From NCBI RefSeq assembly GCF_003323735.1, contig NZ_QOIM01000021.1, positions 1 to 64,000 on the forward strand: a DNA stretch of 64,000 nucleotides, given 5' to 3'. The notes beneath the pieces are model-generated. The model ran no database searches, was not told the DNA's origin, and worked only from the letters and a program-made list of their open reading frames with translations. Each line of letters starts with the position of its first letter. The first letter of the stretch is position 1. A program made the position numbers and the translations under genes. The DNA comes from Streptomyces reniochalinae. Its GTDB lineage: Bacteria > Actinomycetota > Actinomycetes > Streptomycetales > Streptomycetaceae. Shown here piece by piece: positions 28,176-37,819 of this stretch.

Positions 28176-29399
28176 GTGTCGGCTCCAGATCCCGCGAGGC
28201 CTCCGGCGCATCCCCGCGCCCCGTCGCCGTCCCCCGCGCAACCCGGCCTCAGACCGCCCGGACGGCCCTCGGCACGCCCGCCCGCCCCCTCGGCTGAGCG
28301 TCGCCAGGCGAGAGGCCCGGCGACGAGCCCGGAGGCGCAGGACACGGGGGCGAGCCCGACGGCCGGAGGCCCGGCGCCGGGAGACCCGCGGGCCGGCGGG
28401 CGTGCGGCCGGGCGAGACGACAGGCGTCCGGACGGGCGTGGCGACAGGCGTGTGACCGGGCATGTGGACGGGCGCGCCGCCCCGCGGGCGGAGGGGGCGG
28501 CGGCCGTTCCGCTGCTCGTGGTCGTCGACCCCGTCGCCCGCAGCACGGACGGCGAGTCCGTCCGGATCGCCCGCGACGTGCTGCGGGCAGGAAGCCCCGG
28601 CATGAAGCTGAGCCTGCCCGAAGGGCCCGACGCGGTGGCCCGGGCCCTGGCCCGGCGCGGCGGGCGCAGACCCGTCCTGGTCGGCAACGACCGCGCCCTG
28701 CTGCGCGCCGTGCGGCTCCTGCACCACGAGCGGACGCTGGAGCACACGGCGCTGTCGGTGGTGCCGGTCGGCAACGGCCCCTCGATCGCCCTCGCCCGGA
28801 GTCTGGGGCTGCCGCTCGACGCGGTCTCGGCCGCACGGACGGTGCTGCGCGGGACCGCGCGGCCGCTGGATCTCCTGGTGGACGACGAGGGGGAGGTCGT
28901 TCTCGGAGGGCTGCGCCTGGAGCGGGACGCCGCGCCCGCCGCGCCGTCCGCGCCCGCCGCCACGACGGCGCCCCCGGAGGGGACGGCGTCCCTTCCGCCG
29001 CCCTGGCGGCGGCTGTGCCACTCCCTGGCGCGCACGGTCCTTGCCGGGGGCGCCCGCGCCGGTGGCGGGCCGCACCAGGCGGCGGACGAGCCGAGCGCGG
29101 TGCCCCTCCCCCAGCGGCTGCGCGTGGTGGCCGACGAGACGGTGCTGACCGGCCCCGACCGGCCGGTGACGGAGCTGGCGGTGCGTACGGCGCAGGGCAC
29201 CGGGTGGGCGGAGGTCGTCGTCCAGCCCGCCCACGCGGAGGTGCCCGCGCGGGCGCGGGCGCGCACCGTCACGGTGGCGGCGTCCGGCGGCGAGGGCTTC
29301 CGCTACCGCCCCGACACCCAGCCGCCGAGCGCGCCGGTCCCCGTCCGCACCTGGACGCTCAGCCCCGGTGCCTGGCACCTGGTCCTGCCGGCGGACTGA
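28176..29399 (+). CDS. Diacylglycerol-kinase-like protein
   Basis: About 407 residues. The first ~120 are Pro/Arg/Gly-rich and disordered. From about residue 112 a DAGK-catalytic-type fold is recognisable: VPLLVVVDPVARSTDGESVRIARDVL, then GGRRPVLVGNDRALLRAVRLLH and VVPVGNGPSIALARSLGLP, corresponding to the GDGT and GTGND regions of lipid kinases. The GDG of true kinases is GND here, so activity is uncertain. GTG 28176 is chosen, six bases from GGAAGG; GTG 28173 is also possible. Divergent from purA, as in other Streptomyces. Confidence 0.7.
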   Translation: MSAPDPARPPAHPRAPSPSPAQPGLRPPGRPSARPPAPSAERRQARGPATSPEAQDTGASPTAGGPAPGDPRAGGRAAGRDDRRPDGRGDRRVTGHVDGRAAPRAEGAAAVPLLVVVDPVARSTDGESVRIARDVLRAGSPGMKLSLPEGPDAVARALARRGGRRPVLVGNDRALLRAVRLLHHERTLEHTALSVVPVGNGPSIALARSLGLPLDAVSAARTVLRGTARPLDLLVDDEGEVVLGGLRLERDAAPAAPSAPAATTAPPEGTASLPPPWRRLCHSLARTVLAGGARAGGGPHQAADEPSAVPLPQRLRVVADETVLTGPDRPVTELAVRTAQGTGWAEVVVQPAHAEVPARARARTVTVAASGGEGFRYRPDTQPPSAPVPVRTWTLSPGAWHLVLPAD

Positions 29400-29457
29400 C
29401 GGCCCTGGCGGCGGCCGGCGGGGGCGGGGCCGCCGGCCGCCGGAGCTCGGGGGAGCG

Positions 29458-30021
29458 TCAGCCCTGCTGCCGCTCGTGCCAGCGCTTCAGCATCTCCTCC
29501 AGCTCCCGCTGCATGAACCGGAGGAACTCGGCGCTCTCCCGCAGGCGGCGGGCGCCGGGGGAGTCGCCGCCGAGGGCGTCGGCGCCGGTGGTGAGGGTGG
29601 CCTGCCAGCGGTTGAGGATGTTGTCGCGGCTGAGCAGGCTCGTGTACCAGACGTCGTGGTGCAGCAGGTAGCGCTCGCGGCGCGAGCCGGGGTCGCGCTG
29701 CCGGCTGACGAGCCCCACCTGGGAGAGGTAGCGCACGGCGCCGGAGATGGCGGCCGGGCTGGCCTGGAGCCGTCGGCCCAGTTCGGCGGAGGTGAGAGCG
29801 CCCTCCTCGGAGGCGAGGAGGCAGGCGAAGGCGCGGGAGGCCATGCGCTGCATGCCCGCCTCGGTGAGGTCGGCGGCGAACCGCTCGACGAACGCGGAGG
29901 CCCGCTCCTCGTACTCCCGCAGCCGGGGGCCGGTCTCCTCGGTACCGGCCTTGCCGGCCTCCCGGGTACCGGCCTTGCCGGCCTCCTGCGCCCGGGTCTC
30001 GTCCCTCGCGTCGTCAGCCAC
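29458..30021 (-). CDS. MarR/GbsR-family transcriptional regulator
   Basis: 187 residues. A winged helix-turn-helix covers about 55-125 (MASRAFACLLASEEGALTSAELGRRLQASPAAISGAVRYLSQVGLVSRQ), followed by a helical dimerisation tail with many Arg/Glu. The first 35 residues contain two copies of a KAGTREAG-type repeat, mirrored by a DNA repeat at 29938-29990. It is divergent from a drug-type ABC exporter, with a perfect 18-bp palindrome in between, so it likely represses both until a ligand binds. Confidence 0.9.
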   Translation of the reverse strand: MADDARDETRAQEAGKAGTREAGKAGTEETGPRLREYEERASAFVERFAADLTEAGMQRMASRAFACLLASEEGALTSAELGRRLQASPAAISGAVRYLSQVGLVSRQRDPGSRRERYLLHHDVWYTSLLSRDNILNRWQATLTTGADALGGDSPGARRLRESAEFLRFMQRELEEMLKRWHERQQG

Positions 30022-30105
30022 GTCGGTCGGCTTCTCCCTCCAGCGTGCCCAGCTGCTTGTCTGCCCTGCTCAGCGGTTCCCTCGAAGACCCTAACGCTTC
30101 CTTAA

Positions 30106-30123
30106 CTTCACAAATTTGTGAAG
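30106..30123. promoter_or_regulatory. Perfect 18-bp palindrome, probable operator of the MarR/GbsR regulator
   Basis: CTTCACAAATTTGTGAAG, fully symmetric and strikingly AT-rich in a GC-rich genome. It lies 85 bases before the regulator start and 20 before the ABC ATPase start. Position and symmetry suit a dimeric MarR-type protein controlling both divergent transcripts. Confidence 0.75.
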
Positions 30124-30142
30124 CTAGCGTAGTTTCCGAAAC

Positions 30143-31246
30143 ATGACCGCCGCTACCACCACGACAGCGCCCGCCACCACGGCGATCTCCGTGTCCGGGC
30201 TCGTCAAGACCTTCGGCGCGACCCGCGCCCTCGACGGGCTCGACCTCCATGTCGCCACCGGCGAGGTGCACGGCTTCCTCGGCCCGAACGGCGCGGGGAA
30301 GTCGACGACCCTGCGCATCCTGCTGGGCCTGCTGCGCGCCGACACCGGAACCGCCCGCCTGCTGGGCGCGGACCCCTGGGACGACGCCGTCGCCCTCCAC
30401 CAGCGGCTCGCCTACGTCCCCGGCGACGTCGAGCTGTGGCCCAACCTCACCGGCGGCGAGGCCATCGACCTGCTGGCGCGGCTGCGCGGCGGTATCGACG
30501 CGGCCAGGCGCGCCGAGCTGGTCGAGCGCTTCGACCTCGACCCGACCAAGAAGGGCCGCACCTACTCCAAGGGCAACCGGCAGAAGGTCGCCCTCATCGC
30601 CGCGCTCGCCTCCGACGCGGAGCTGCTGCTGCTCGACGAGCCGACGGCGGGCCTCGACCCGCTGATGGAGGTCGTCTTCCAGGACGTCGTCCTCCGGGCC
30701 AAGAACGAGGGGCGCACCGTCCTGCTCTCCAGCCACATCCTGTCCCAGGTGGAGAAGCTGTGCGACCGGGTGAGCATCGTCCGGCTCGGCAGGGTCGTCC
30801 AGTCCGGGACGCTCGGCGAGATGCGGCATCTGACCCGTACGACCATCGAGGCCGAGATCGATCCGGCCCGGTACGCGGAAGGGGATGCGACCCCTGCGTC
30901 CGGGCTGGCCGGTCTGCCCGGCGTCCACGATCTGCGGACGGAGGGCGCCCGCGTGCACTTCTCCGTGGACGGCGCACACCTCGAGGCGGCCGTGCGCCAC
31001 CTCGGCGGCCTCGGCGTCCGCAGCCTCGTCAGCCATCCGCCGACGCTGGAGGAGCTGATGCTGCGCCACTACGGCGACGAACTGGCGGCCACCGGACACG
31101 GCACGGGCACCGGCACGGGCCGCACCACCGCCCCGGACGCCGCCCGCATGGACGTCTCCTCGGACGCCGCCCCCAACGCCTTCCGGACGGACAGCTCACC
31201 GGACGCCGCCGCTTCGGACGCCGGCACGGAGGGTGGCTCGCGATGA
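30143..31246 (+). CDS. ABC transporter ATP-binding protein (drug-export type)
   Basis: 367 residues. Walker A GPNGAGKS at 47-54, signature YSKGNRQK in place of LSGGQ, Walker [14 protein letters not shown], then the H-loop [11 protein letters not shown]. The C-terminal ~100 residues form an accessory domain and a Thr/Ala/Asp-rich tail. The SKGNRQK signature is typical of ABC ATPases paired with tetronasin-resistance-type permeases. It drives export through the membrane partner encoded next, with which it overlaps by four bases. Confidence 0.92.
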   Translation: MTAATTTTAPATTAISVSGLVKTFGATRALDGLDLHVATGEVHGFLGPNGAGKSTTLRILLGLLRADTGTARLLGADPWDDAVALHQRLAYVPGDVELWPNLTGGEAIDLLARLRGGIDAARRAELVERFDLDPTKKGRTYSKGNRQKVALIAALASDAELLLLDEPTAGLDPLMEVVFQDVVLRAKNEGRTVLLSSHILSQVEKLCDRVSIVRLGRVVQSGTLGEMRHLTRTTIEAEIDPARYAEGDATPASGLAGLPGVHDLRTEGARVHFSVDGAHLEAAVRHLGGLGVRSLVSHPPTLEELMLRHYGDELAATGHGTGTGTGRTTAPDAARMDVSSDAAPNAFRTDSSPDAAASDAGTEGGSR

Positions 31247-32964
31247 GTACCGTCACCGACGCCGCCCCGCGCGACGGCGGGCTCAGCCGCCGGGAGGCGG
31301 GCGGGGCGGCCGGCGGCAGCGCGCTCGCGGGCACCGGCGTCCTCTTCCGCTTCGCGCTCCGCCGCGACCGGCTCCGCCTCCCCGCCTGGGTCCTGGCCGT
31401 CCTCCTGGTGACCCTGTCGGGCGTCCAGAAGGCCGGCGATCTGGCGCCGGACGCCCCGGCCTCCGGGCGGGCGGTGCCCCCGGAGTCCGCCGGCATGATC
31501 GAGACGCTGCGCGGGCCCGCCATGCTCGCCATGACCGGGCCCGAGCACTACCTGACCCACGTCACCCCCGCCTCGGTGCTCAGCATGCTGATGATCGGCT
31601 ACGGGGCGCTCCTCGTCGGGCTGATGAGCGTGCTCACCGTCGTGCGGCACACCCGCGCCGACGAGGAGAGGGGCATCGCCGAGCTGCTGCGCTCCGGCGT
31701 CGTGGGACGGCACGCCACTCTCAGCGCGGCCCTCGCCGCGGCGGCCGTGGCCAATGTGGCGCTGGGCGCGCTGTTCGCCCTCGTGCTCCCCCTCGCGGGC
31801 CCTGCCGGCGTCACCGGCGGCGGCGCGCTGCTGTACGGGGCCGCGCACGCGGCCGTCGGGCTGGTCTTCGCCGGGGTCGCCGCCGTCACCGTGCAGCTGT
31901 CCGCGCACGCCAGGGCCGCCGGCGGCATGGCGCTCGCCGTCCTGGGCGCCGCGTACGCGCTGCGCGCGGCGGGGGACGTGGGCTCGGGACCCGTCTCGTG
32001 GCTGTCGCCGATCGGCTGGGCCCAGCGCACCTACCCGTTCGTCGACGACCGCTGGTGGCCGCTGCTGCCCGCGCTCGCGCTGGCCCTCGCCACGGCCGCC
32101 GCGGGCTACGCGCTCTCCACCCGGCGCGACGTGGGGGCCGGCGTGCTGGCGGCCCGGCCGGGCCCGCCGACCGCCTCCGCCGCGCTCGCCCGGCCCCTCG
32201 GCCTCGCCCTGCGGCTGCACCGCGGGCTGCTGGCCGGATTCTGCGCCGCGCTGCTGCTGCTCGGCGCCATGTACGGCTCCCTGTTCGGCGGCGTCGACGA
32301 CATGCTGAAGGACCTGGACGGCATCAGGGAGGCCATCGCCAGGGGGGCGCCTCCCGGCCGGAGGCCGGGGGAGGGCGGCTCCCTCGTCGAGCCCTTCGCG
32401 TCCACGATCGTGCTGGTGGTCGCCGTCGTCGCCTCCCTGCACGTGGTGATGGCCGCACTGCGGCCCCGCGCGGAGGAGACGGCGGGCCGCGCCGAGCCGC
32501 TTCTGGCCACCGGACCGGCCCGTACCCGCTGGCTCGGATCCCACCTGGTCCTCGCGCTCGGAGGCGGCACCGTGGTGCTGCTGGCCGGCTCCCTCGGTCT
32601 CGGCCTCGCGGGGAGCGCCTCCGCGGGGGACAGCGGCCTGATCCCGCGGCTGCTGGGCGCCGGGCTCGCCTACGCGCCCGCGCTGTGGGTCACCGGCGGT
32701 GTCGCCGTCCTCCTCTTCGGCTGGGTACCGCGGGCGGCGCCGCTGGCCTGGGCCGTACCGGCCTACGGTTTCGTCGTCGGCTATCTCGGCAAGCTCCTCG
32801 ACCTGCCGGGCTGGCTGAACGACCTCTCCCCCTTCGGGCACGTCCCGCAACTGCCGTCCGCCGACATGCGCTGGACCCCCGTCGTGCTGCTGACCCTGGT
32901 GGCCGCGGCGTTGGTCACCGCGGGCCTGGCGGGCTTCCGCCGCCGCGACCTCGACACGAAGTAG
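31243..32964 (+). CDS. ABC exporter permease, tetronasin-resistance type
   Basis: 573 residues. About twelve transmembrane segments arranged as two repeats, with the family stretch [28 protein letters not shown] and [20 protein letters not shown] after the first helix, and a parallel loop [24 protein letters not shown] in the second half. Such two-fold permeases pair with a single ATPase to export polyketide or other toxic compounds. ATG 31243 overlaps the ATPase stop; the frame upstream is an artefact. A bidirectional hairpin follows. Confidence 0.88.
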   Translation: MSTVTDAAPRDGGLSRREAGGAAGGSALAGTGVLFRFALRRDRLRLPAWVLAVLLVTLSGVQKAGDLAPDAPASGRAVPPESAGMIETLRGPAMLAMTGPEHYLTHVTPASVLSMLMIGYGALLVGLMSVLTVVRHTRADEERGIAELLRSGVVGRHATLSAALAAAAVANVALGALFALVLPLAGPAGVTGGGALLYGAAHAAVGLVFAGVAAVTVQLSAHARAAGGMALAVLGAAYALRAAGDVGSGPVSWLSPIGWAQRTYPFVDDRWWPLLPALALALATAAAGYALSTRRDVGAGVLAARPGPPTASAALARPLGLALRLHRGLLAGFCAALLLLGAMYGSLFGGVDDMLKDLDGIREAIARGAPPGRRPGEGGSLVEPFASTIVLVVAVVASLHVVMAALRPRAEETAGRAEPLLATGPARTRWLGSHLVLALGGGTVVLLAGSLGLGLAGSASAGDSGLIPRLLGAGLAYAPALWVTGGVAVLLFGWVPRAAPLAWAVPAYGFVVGYLGKLLDLPGWLNDLSPFGHVPQLPSADMRWTPVVLLTLVAAALVTAGLAGFRRRDLDTK

Positions 32965-32972
32965 CCCCTTTT

Positions 32973-33020
32973 GGCGCGCGCCACCCGGGCCCGGCGCCGC
33001 ACCGGGTGGCGTCGCGCGCC
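32973..33020. terminator. Bidirectional hairpin between permease and kinase genes
   Basis: GGCGCGCGCCACCCGG pairs with the CCGGGTGGCGTCGCGCGCC side with one bulged base. It lies between convergent genes; the plus-strand side is preceded by CCCCTTTT. Confidence 0.7.
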
Positions 33021-33035
33021 GGGCGGCGGGGCCGC

Positions 33036-35072
33036 TCAGCCCTGGCGTTGGTAGCGCAGGATCGCGCCGCCGGGGAACTCGCGGATCAGGGAGCCGCCTT
33101 CGACGCGCAGGGTGGAGGAGTCGCCGGCCTCGCAGGTGCCGCGCGACGCGGAACGGTCGACGTCGGGCGGCCCGATGCGGGTGGGCCCCCGCTCGTCTCC
33201 CATGGCGAAGAGGTCCACTCTCGCCTCGCAGTGCTCCGAGCCGTCGGAGACCATGCCCAGGCCGCGGTCCTCGGAGTCGCCGGCGCCGATGGACAGCGTC
33301 TGGGTGCCGCCGTCGGACAGCGGCCTGCGCCACTCGCCGACCAGCGCTTCGGGGACCCGCTCGGGGGTGGCGACCTTGTGCAGCGTCGCGGTACGGCCCG
33401 CGGCCCGCCATCGCAGGGTGCCGTCGGGCGCGGCCTTCAGCGTGTGCACGCCGATCGCCGAACAGCGCCCCTCGGGAACGCTCTTGACCACCCTGGTGTC
33501 CAGCCGCATGCCCGTCTTCCCACCGCCGTCGGCGTCGCCCTGCGAGGAGGGCGCCTTGGCGAGTTTGCCGTCGCTCTTGCACTCGTAGTCGGTGCCCAGG
33601 CTGATGCTGTTGGCGACGACCTCGCCTTCCTGGCCCTGGGTGATGTGGAAGCGGCGGTGCTGGCCGTTGGGCTCCCCGTCCCGTTCGACGGGGCCGACCC
33701 AGGTGCCGAGGTAGGCGTCGGGAACGGCGGAGGCCGCCCGGTCGCTGTTGCCGCGGCCGCCGCTGTCGGAGGATCCGAGCCCGGCGCCCGCGGCGGCGAT
33801 CCCCGCCCCCGCCAGAACGAGAGCCGCGGCGGCGGCGAGCAGCACGCGGCGACCGCGGCGCACGCGGCGGGGCGGCGCGTCCTCGTCCGTGCGACCCGGC
33901 TGCGAGAGCGCGGACGTCGCCGGCTCAGCCGCCCGCTCCCCCGCTGCCGCGGGCCGCGTCACCGCGTCCGTTCCTGTGACCGGTTCGGTGCCGGGGCCCG
34001 GGGCGCCCGCATCCGGCCCCTCAGGACCTGACAGCGGCGCCGGGTCCTGCGCGCCCCCGCCGTGCCTGTCCGAGCCGGACGGCGGCGTGTCCGTGTCCAG
34101 CAGCCGCACGGCCTCCCGGCCCAGTTCGGCCAGCAGTCCGGCGGGCAGCCACGGTGGTTCCGAGGCGCCGACCGCCACCGGCTGCACCCGGGAGACGACC
34201 TCCTCAGGCGCCGGCCGGTCGGCGGGGTCCTTGGCGAGGCAGTCGGCGATCAGCTCCCTGAGCCGCGCCCCGTCACCCGCCGGGCCCCCGTCCGGGCCGC
34301 CGTCCTCGCCCAGGCCCGCCAGGTCGGGCTCCTCGGAGGCGATACGGAACATCACCGCGTGCACCCCGCCCGCGCCGCCGCTCGGACCGAAGGGCGGGCG
34401 GCCCGTCGCCGCGTACGCCAGCACGGCGCCCAGGCAGAACACGTCGCCGGCCGGGCTCAGCCGACCGCCGGTGATCTGCTCGGGCGACATGAAGCTGGGG
34501 GAGCCGACGACCATGCCGGTGCTGGTCAAAGTCGACTCCGGCACCTCGTCCAGGGCGCGCGCGATCCCGAAGTCGATCACCCGGGGGCCGTCGATCGTCA
34601 GCAGTACGTTCGACGGTTTCAGGTCGCGGTGGACGATGCCCACGCCGTGGATGTCGAGCAGCGCGGAGGCCAGCCCGTAGGCGAGGACGCGGACGGACCC
34701 GGGCGGCAGCGGCCCGTGCCCCTGCCGGGCCGGCTCCGCCGAGCCTCCCTGTGCTCCGGCGGAGACCACCTGGTCGAGGCCGGGCCCGGCGATGTAGCCG
34801 GTCGCCACCCAGGGGGTGTCCGCCTCGGTGTCGGCGTCCAGCACGGGCGCCGTCCACCGGGCACCGACCCGCCGCGCGGCCTCGACCTCCATGCGGAACC
34901 TGGTGCGGAACGCGGGGTCGGCCGCCAGTTCGGACTTCACCAGTTTGACGGCCACGGTGCGGCCTCCGGACGAGCGCCCCAGGTACACCCGGCCCATGCC
35001 GCCCGCACCCAGTCTTCTCAGCAGCCGATAACCGCCGATGCCGACCGGGTCCTGTGGCAACAGGTCCGTCAT
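33036..35072 (-). CDS. Membrane Ser/Thr protein kinase with extracellular sensor region
   Basis: 678 residues. The kinase domain (about 12-275) has a glycine loop LGAGGMGRVYLG, the ATP lysine in TVAVKLV, the catalytic loop IVHRDLKPSN, DFGIAR and the APE-like SPEQITG segment. A Pro/Ala-rich linker and one transmembrane helix (about 411-432, VLLAAAAALVLAGAGIAAAG) lead to an outer region of about 245 residues with four Cys, without PASTA repeats. It would phosphorylate cytosolic proteins in response to an outside signal. An insertion (SAGAQGGSAEPARQGHGP) splits the kinase N-lobe/C-lobe hinge. Confidence 0.92.
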   Translation of the reverse strand: MTDLLPQDPVGIGGYRLLRRLGAGGMGRVYLGRSSGGRTVAVKLVKSELAADPAFRTRFRMEVEAARRVGARWTAPVLDADTEADTPWVATGYIAGPGLDQVVSAGAQGGSAEPARQGHGPLPPGSVRVLAYGLASALLDIHGVGIVHRDLKPSNVLLTIDGPRVIDFGIARALDEVPESTLTSTGMVVGSPSFMSPEQITGGRLSPAGDVFCLGAVLAYAATGRPPFGPSGGAGGVHAVMFRIASEEPDLAGLGEDGGPDGGPAGDGARLRELIADCLAKDPADRPAPEEVVSRVQPVAVGASEPPWLPAGLLAELGREAVRLLDTDTPPSGSDRHGGGAQDPAPLSGPEGPDAGAPGPGTEPVTGTDAVTRPAAAGERAAEPATSALSQPGRTDEDAPPRRVRRGRRVLLAAAAALVLAGAGIAAAGAGLGSSDSGGRGNSDRAASAVPDAYLGTWVGPVERDGEPNGQHRRFHITQGQEGEVVANSISLGTDYECKSDGKLAKAPSSQGDADGGGKTGMRLDTRVVKSVPEGRCSAIGVHTLKAAPDGTLRWRAAGRTATLHKVATPERVPEALVGEWRRPLSDGGTQTLSIGAGDSEDRGLGMVSDGSEHCEARVDLFAMGDERGPTRIGPPDVDRSASRGTCEAGDSSTLRVEGGSLIREFPGGAILRYQRQG

Positions 35073-35352
35073 ACGCCGCCCGCCCCCTGTAACTGATAGG
35101 TCGTCCGTGACCGGTGGCCGTCCGTCCGTGGCTGGTCGTCTCCGACTTCACTCTCACCCACGAAGGTCACGGCCGGGCTGCCGATGGGCTTCGCTTCGAT
35201 GTGGCGGCCACGTGCGGGCCCCCGTCGAGCCCTGCGGGCTCACCGTCTCACAGGCGGGGTTTCCCTCGCCTCGGAGAGCCGCCGCAGCACCTCGGCGACG
35301 CGGGCGGACTCGGCCTCGCCGCCGGGGGCCTCGCTCACGCCCGTTCCGTCGC
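35073..35352. other. Intergenic gap upstream of kinase gene, holding one possible small frame
   Basis: No clear promoter was placed. On the minus strand, GTG 35338 to the stop at 35240 gives a 32-codon frame (MSEAPGGEAESARVAEV...) with 29 of 32 third positions G or C, 14 bases beyond the PfpI stop. It has no good ribosome site and may be a gene remnant. Confidence 0.35.
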
Positions 35353-35937
35353 TCAGGTCTGTGCCGCCGCGAAGGTGGCGTACGCCTCGGGGTCCGAGTG
35401 CCGGTACAGCCGGAAGAAGGCGTCCACGACGGGCGCGTCGAAGGTGCCCAGGCGGGTGAGGATCTCCCGGGCGAAGGCGACGGGCTCGGTCGGCCCCGCG
35501 GTGATCAGGTCGCCGTCGGTGACGGCGTCGGCGTCGCGGTAGTGGGCCGCGCCCCGGTAGCCGTTGGCCGCCTGGAGGAACTCGGGGGCCGCGCTGGTGT
35601 GCGCCCGCTCGTCGAGCAGCCCTTCGTCGGCGAGCCCGAGGACCGCTGAGCAGATCGCGGCGACGGGCACGCCCTCGTGCAGGAACTCCCGCGCCGTGTA
35701 GGCGAAGTCGGCCAGCTCGCCGCCGCTCCAGCCGTCGGCGCCCGGCAGGATCAGCAGCCGGCTGTCGGCGGCGCGCAGGGTGTCCAGGGTCATGTCGGGC
35801 TGCACGCGCAGCCCGCCCCTGGTCACCACGGGAGCGCTGTCGAGGGCGACGGTGCGCACGTCGCCCGGGAGGTGGGCGACGGCGTGACCGTACTCCCAGT
35901 CGGCGAGGGTGTCGTACACGGCGAGGTGGACGGTCAT
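35353..35937 (-). CDS. DJ-1/PfpI family protein
   Basis: 194 residues with the class I glutamine amidotransferase-like fold: VHLAVYDTLADWEYGHAVAHL, LLILPGADGWSGGEL, and the nucleophile elbow AAICSAVLGLADEGLL with its Cys. Related proteins act as deglycases, isonitrile hydratase-like enzymes or chaperones; the specific role is not clear. ATG 35937 has GGAGG six bases upstream and gives the natural MTVHLAVYD start. Confidence 0.85.
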   Translation of the reverse strand: MTVHLAVYDTLADWEYGHAVAHLPGDVRTVALDSAPVVTRGGLRVQPDMTLDTLRAADSRLLILPGADGWSGGELADFAYTAREFLHEGVPVAAICSAVLGLADEGLLDERAHTSAAPEFLQAANGYRGAAHYRDADAVTDGDLITAGPTEPVAFAREILTRLGTFDAPVVDAFFRLYRHSDPEAYATFAAAQT

Positions 35938-36084
35938 GGGGGCCTCCGCGGGCGCTCCGTAGGGGATGACAGCACCCTTTCCACGCGTCGGCATGCTGTC
36001 ACGTGTCCGCCGTGACGGGCGGACTCCTGATCCTTAACGTCACAAGGAAGCCGCTTTAACCCGCGCGTCCCTACGTTCACCGGC

Positions 36085-36831
36085 ATGGATTCGCTCAGCC
36101 AGTTCCTCGGCCACCTCGCGCTCGACCTCGCGGCGGTGCTGGTCTTGACGTTCGCGGTGTACTTCCCCAGGCACCGGCGGCGGGATCTGCTCCCCGCCTA
36201 TCTCGCGCTCAACGTCGCCCTCTTCGCCGTCGTCGCGGCGCTCGCCCGGGTCGGGGGCGACGGCGGCATGGCGCTGGGCTTCGGGCTCTTCGGGGTGCTG
36301 TCGATGATCCGGCTGCGCTCGGAGTCCATCCGGCACGAAGAGGTGGCCTACTACTTCACCACGCTCGTCATCGGCCTCGTCGCGGGTCTGCCGCACCTGC
36401 CGTTCGGCCTCGCCGTCGTCCTGTGCCTGCTGCCGGTGGCCGTCCTGTACGCCGTCGACCACCCCCGGCTGTTCGCCCGTACGCGGCGCACCGTCGTCAC
36501 CCTCGACGCGGCCGTCACCGACCCCGACGGCGTCCGCGCCCACGTCCGCGCACGGCTGGGCGAACCGCTGGCGTGGAAGGTCAGCGAGGTCGACTACGTA
36601 CGCGACCTGACCGTCCTGGACGTGCGGTACCGCGAGGTTGCCGCCTCCGCGAGGCGGGAACGGGGACGGACGACGGCTCCTGCTCGATGCCGCGGCGGCG
36701 ACCCCGGCGAGGCCCGCACGCGTGGCGACCACGCGAGCGCCCCGGCGCCGGGAGCCGTCGGCGACAGCGACACCCCTGCGACGTTCCCGCACACGCCTGC
36801 CACTGCCGCTCATCCCAGGGAGACCGCCTGA
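36085..36831 (+). CDS. DUF4956 membrane protein
   Basis: 248 residues. Four transmembrane helices in the first ~125 residues (LALDLAAVLVLTFAVYF; LALNVALFAVVAAL; AVVLCLLPVAVLYAV) with the family's central FGLFGVLSMIRLRSESIRHEEVAYYF. A cytosolic beta domain (DAAVTDPDGVRAHVRARLGEPLAWKVSEVDYVRDLTVLDVRYRE) follows, then a disordered tail. DUF4956 proteins regularly adjoin VTC-domain proteins, as here: the next start overlaps by one base (TGATG). Confidence 0.85.
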   Translation: MDSLSQFLGHLALDLAAVLVLTFAVYFPRHRRRDLLPAYLALNVALFAVVAALARVGGDGGMALGFGLFGVLSMIRLRSESIRHEEVAYYFTTLVIGLVAGLPHLPFGLAVVLCLLPVAVLYAVDHPRLFARTRRTVVTLDAAVTDPDGVRAHVRARLGEPLAWKVSEVDYVRDLTVLDVRYREVAASARRERGRTTAPARCRGGDPGEARTRGDHASAPAPGAVGDSDTPATFPHTPATAAHPRETA

Positions 36832-37799
36832 TGTCCGCGCTTACCACCCCCGCAGGACCCCACGCGCCCCACGCCGCGGCCCCGGCCTGCTCGGGCCGCG
36901 CCCGCCTCGCCCCGTCCGTCCGCGCGCTCGCCCGCGCCGCGCTGGCCGCACACCCCATCGGCCTCGACGCCGTCAACGAGCGCGCCCGGCTGCTGGACAG
37001 GTACGACCGCTGCTACCTCGTGCGGGCCGCCACCTTCCGCGACATCGCGGCGCACCTGACCGACCCGCACCGCGACGAGCCCTTCCGCGCCCTGTCCATC
37101 GGCGGCCGGCGCTGGTTCCGCTACCACTCGGTCTACTACGACACGCCCGGCCTGCGCGCCTACCACGACCACCGGCAGGGCCGCCGCCGGCGCTGCAAGA
37201 TCCGCGAGCGGCTGTACCAGGACACCGGCGAGCGGCAGTTCGAGATCAAGGTCAAGGGCGGGCGTGGCCAGACGCTCAAGTACCGCCGCCGCCTCGCCGA
37301 GCGCGCCTCCGCGCTGGAGGACGCCTCCCGCACCTTCCTCGCCCGGACGCTCCAGGACGCCTACGGCTCCGACTTCGAGATCCCCTCAAAGCTGACGCCC
37401 AGCCTGGTCACCGACTACACCCGCGCCACGTTCGTGGCCGACGGGCAGCGCATCACCGCCGACGCGGCCCTGGTCTGCCGCGACGCCGGCGGCAACGAGG
37501 TGCACGGCGCCCGCGACCTGCTCCTCGTCGAGACCAAGTCCCACGGCCACCTCACGGAGGCCGACCTGCTCCTGCACGAGCACGGCCTGCGCGCCGCGGA
37601 CTTCACCAAGTACGCCTCCCTGGCGGCCCTGGACCCGGCCCTCCCGGCCAACCGGTGGCTGCGTTCGCTCAAGGAGACGTTCCCGCGGGAGACGTTCGAG
37701 AGTGGGACCTTCCCGGGGGAGACGCTCTCCGCGCAGGCGACGGCGCAGGCGCAGGCGCAAGCGCGGGCGACGGCGACAGAGGCAGGGCCGGCGGTGTGA
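36831..37799 (+). CDS. VTC-domain protein (polyphosphate polymerase-like tunnel fold)
   Basis: 322 residues. After an Ala/Pro-rich start, a VTC/CYTH-type triphosphate-tunnel domain covers about 45-285: YDRCYLVRAATF, RWFRYHSVYYDTPGLRAYHDH, GRRRRCKIRERLY, QFEIKVKGGRGQTLKYRR, LLLVETKSHG and FTKYASLAALDP. Alternating Arg/Lys and Glu lining residues seen in yeast Vtc4 are kept in part. Vtc4 makes polyphosphate; bacterial homologues with DUF4956 are barely studied. The tail is Ala/Gln/Thr low complexity. Coupled to the DUF4956 gene. Confidence 0.85.
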   Translation: MSALTTPAGPHAPHAAAPACSGRARLAPSVRALARAALAAHPIGLDAVNERARLLDRYDRCYLVRAATFRDIAAHLTDPHRDEPFRALSIGGRRWFRYHSVYYDTPGLRAYHDHRQGRRRRCKIRERLYQDTGERQFEIKVKGGRGQTLKYRRRLAERASALEDASRTFLARTLQDAYGSDFEIPSKLTPSLVTDYTRATFVADGQRITADAALVCRDAGGNEVHGARDLLLVETKSHGHLTEADLLLHEHGLRAADFTKYASLAALDPALPANRWLRSLKETFPRETFESGTFPGETLSAQATAQAQAQARATATEAGPAV

Positions 37800-37819
37800 C
37801 GCGGCGGGCGGCGGGGCTC

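Noticed and set aside
36030..36085. Possible PHO box (GTTCACCGGC at the DUF4956 start)
   Set aside because: Only one good GTTCACC unit; the 11-bp repeats expected for PhoP are too degenerate and the position overlaps the start region.
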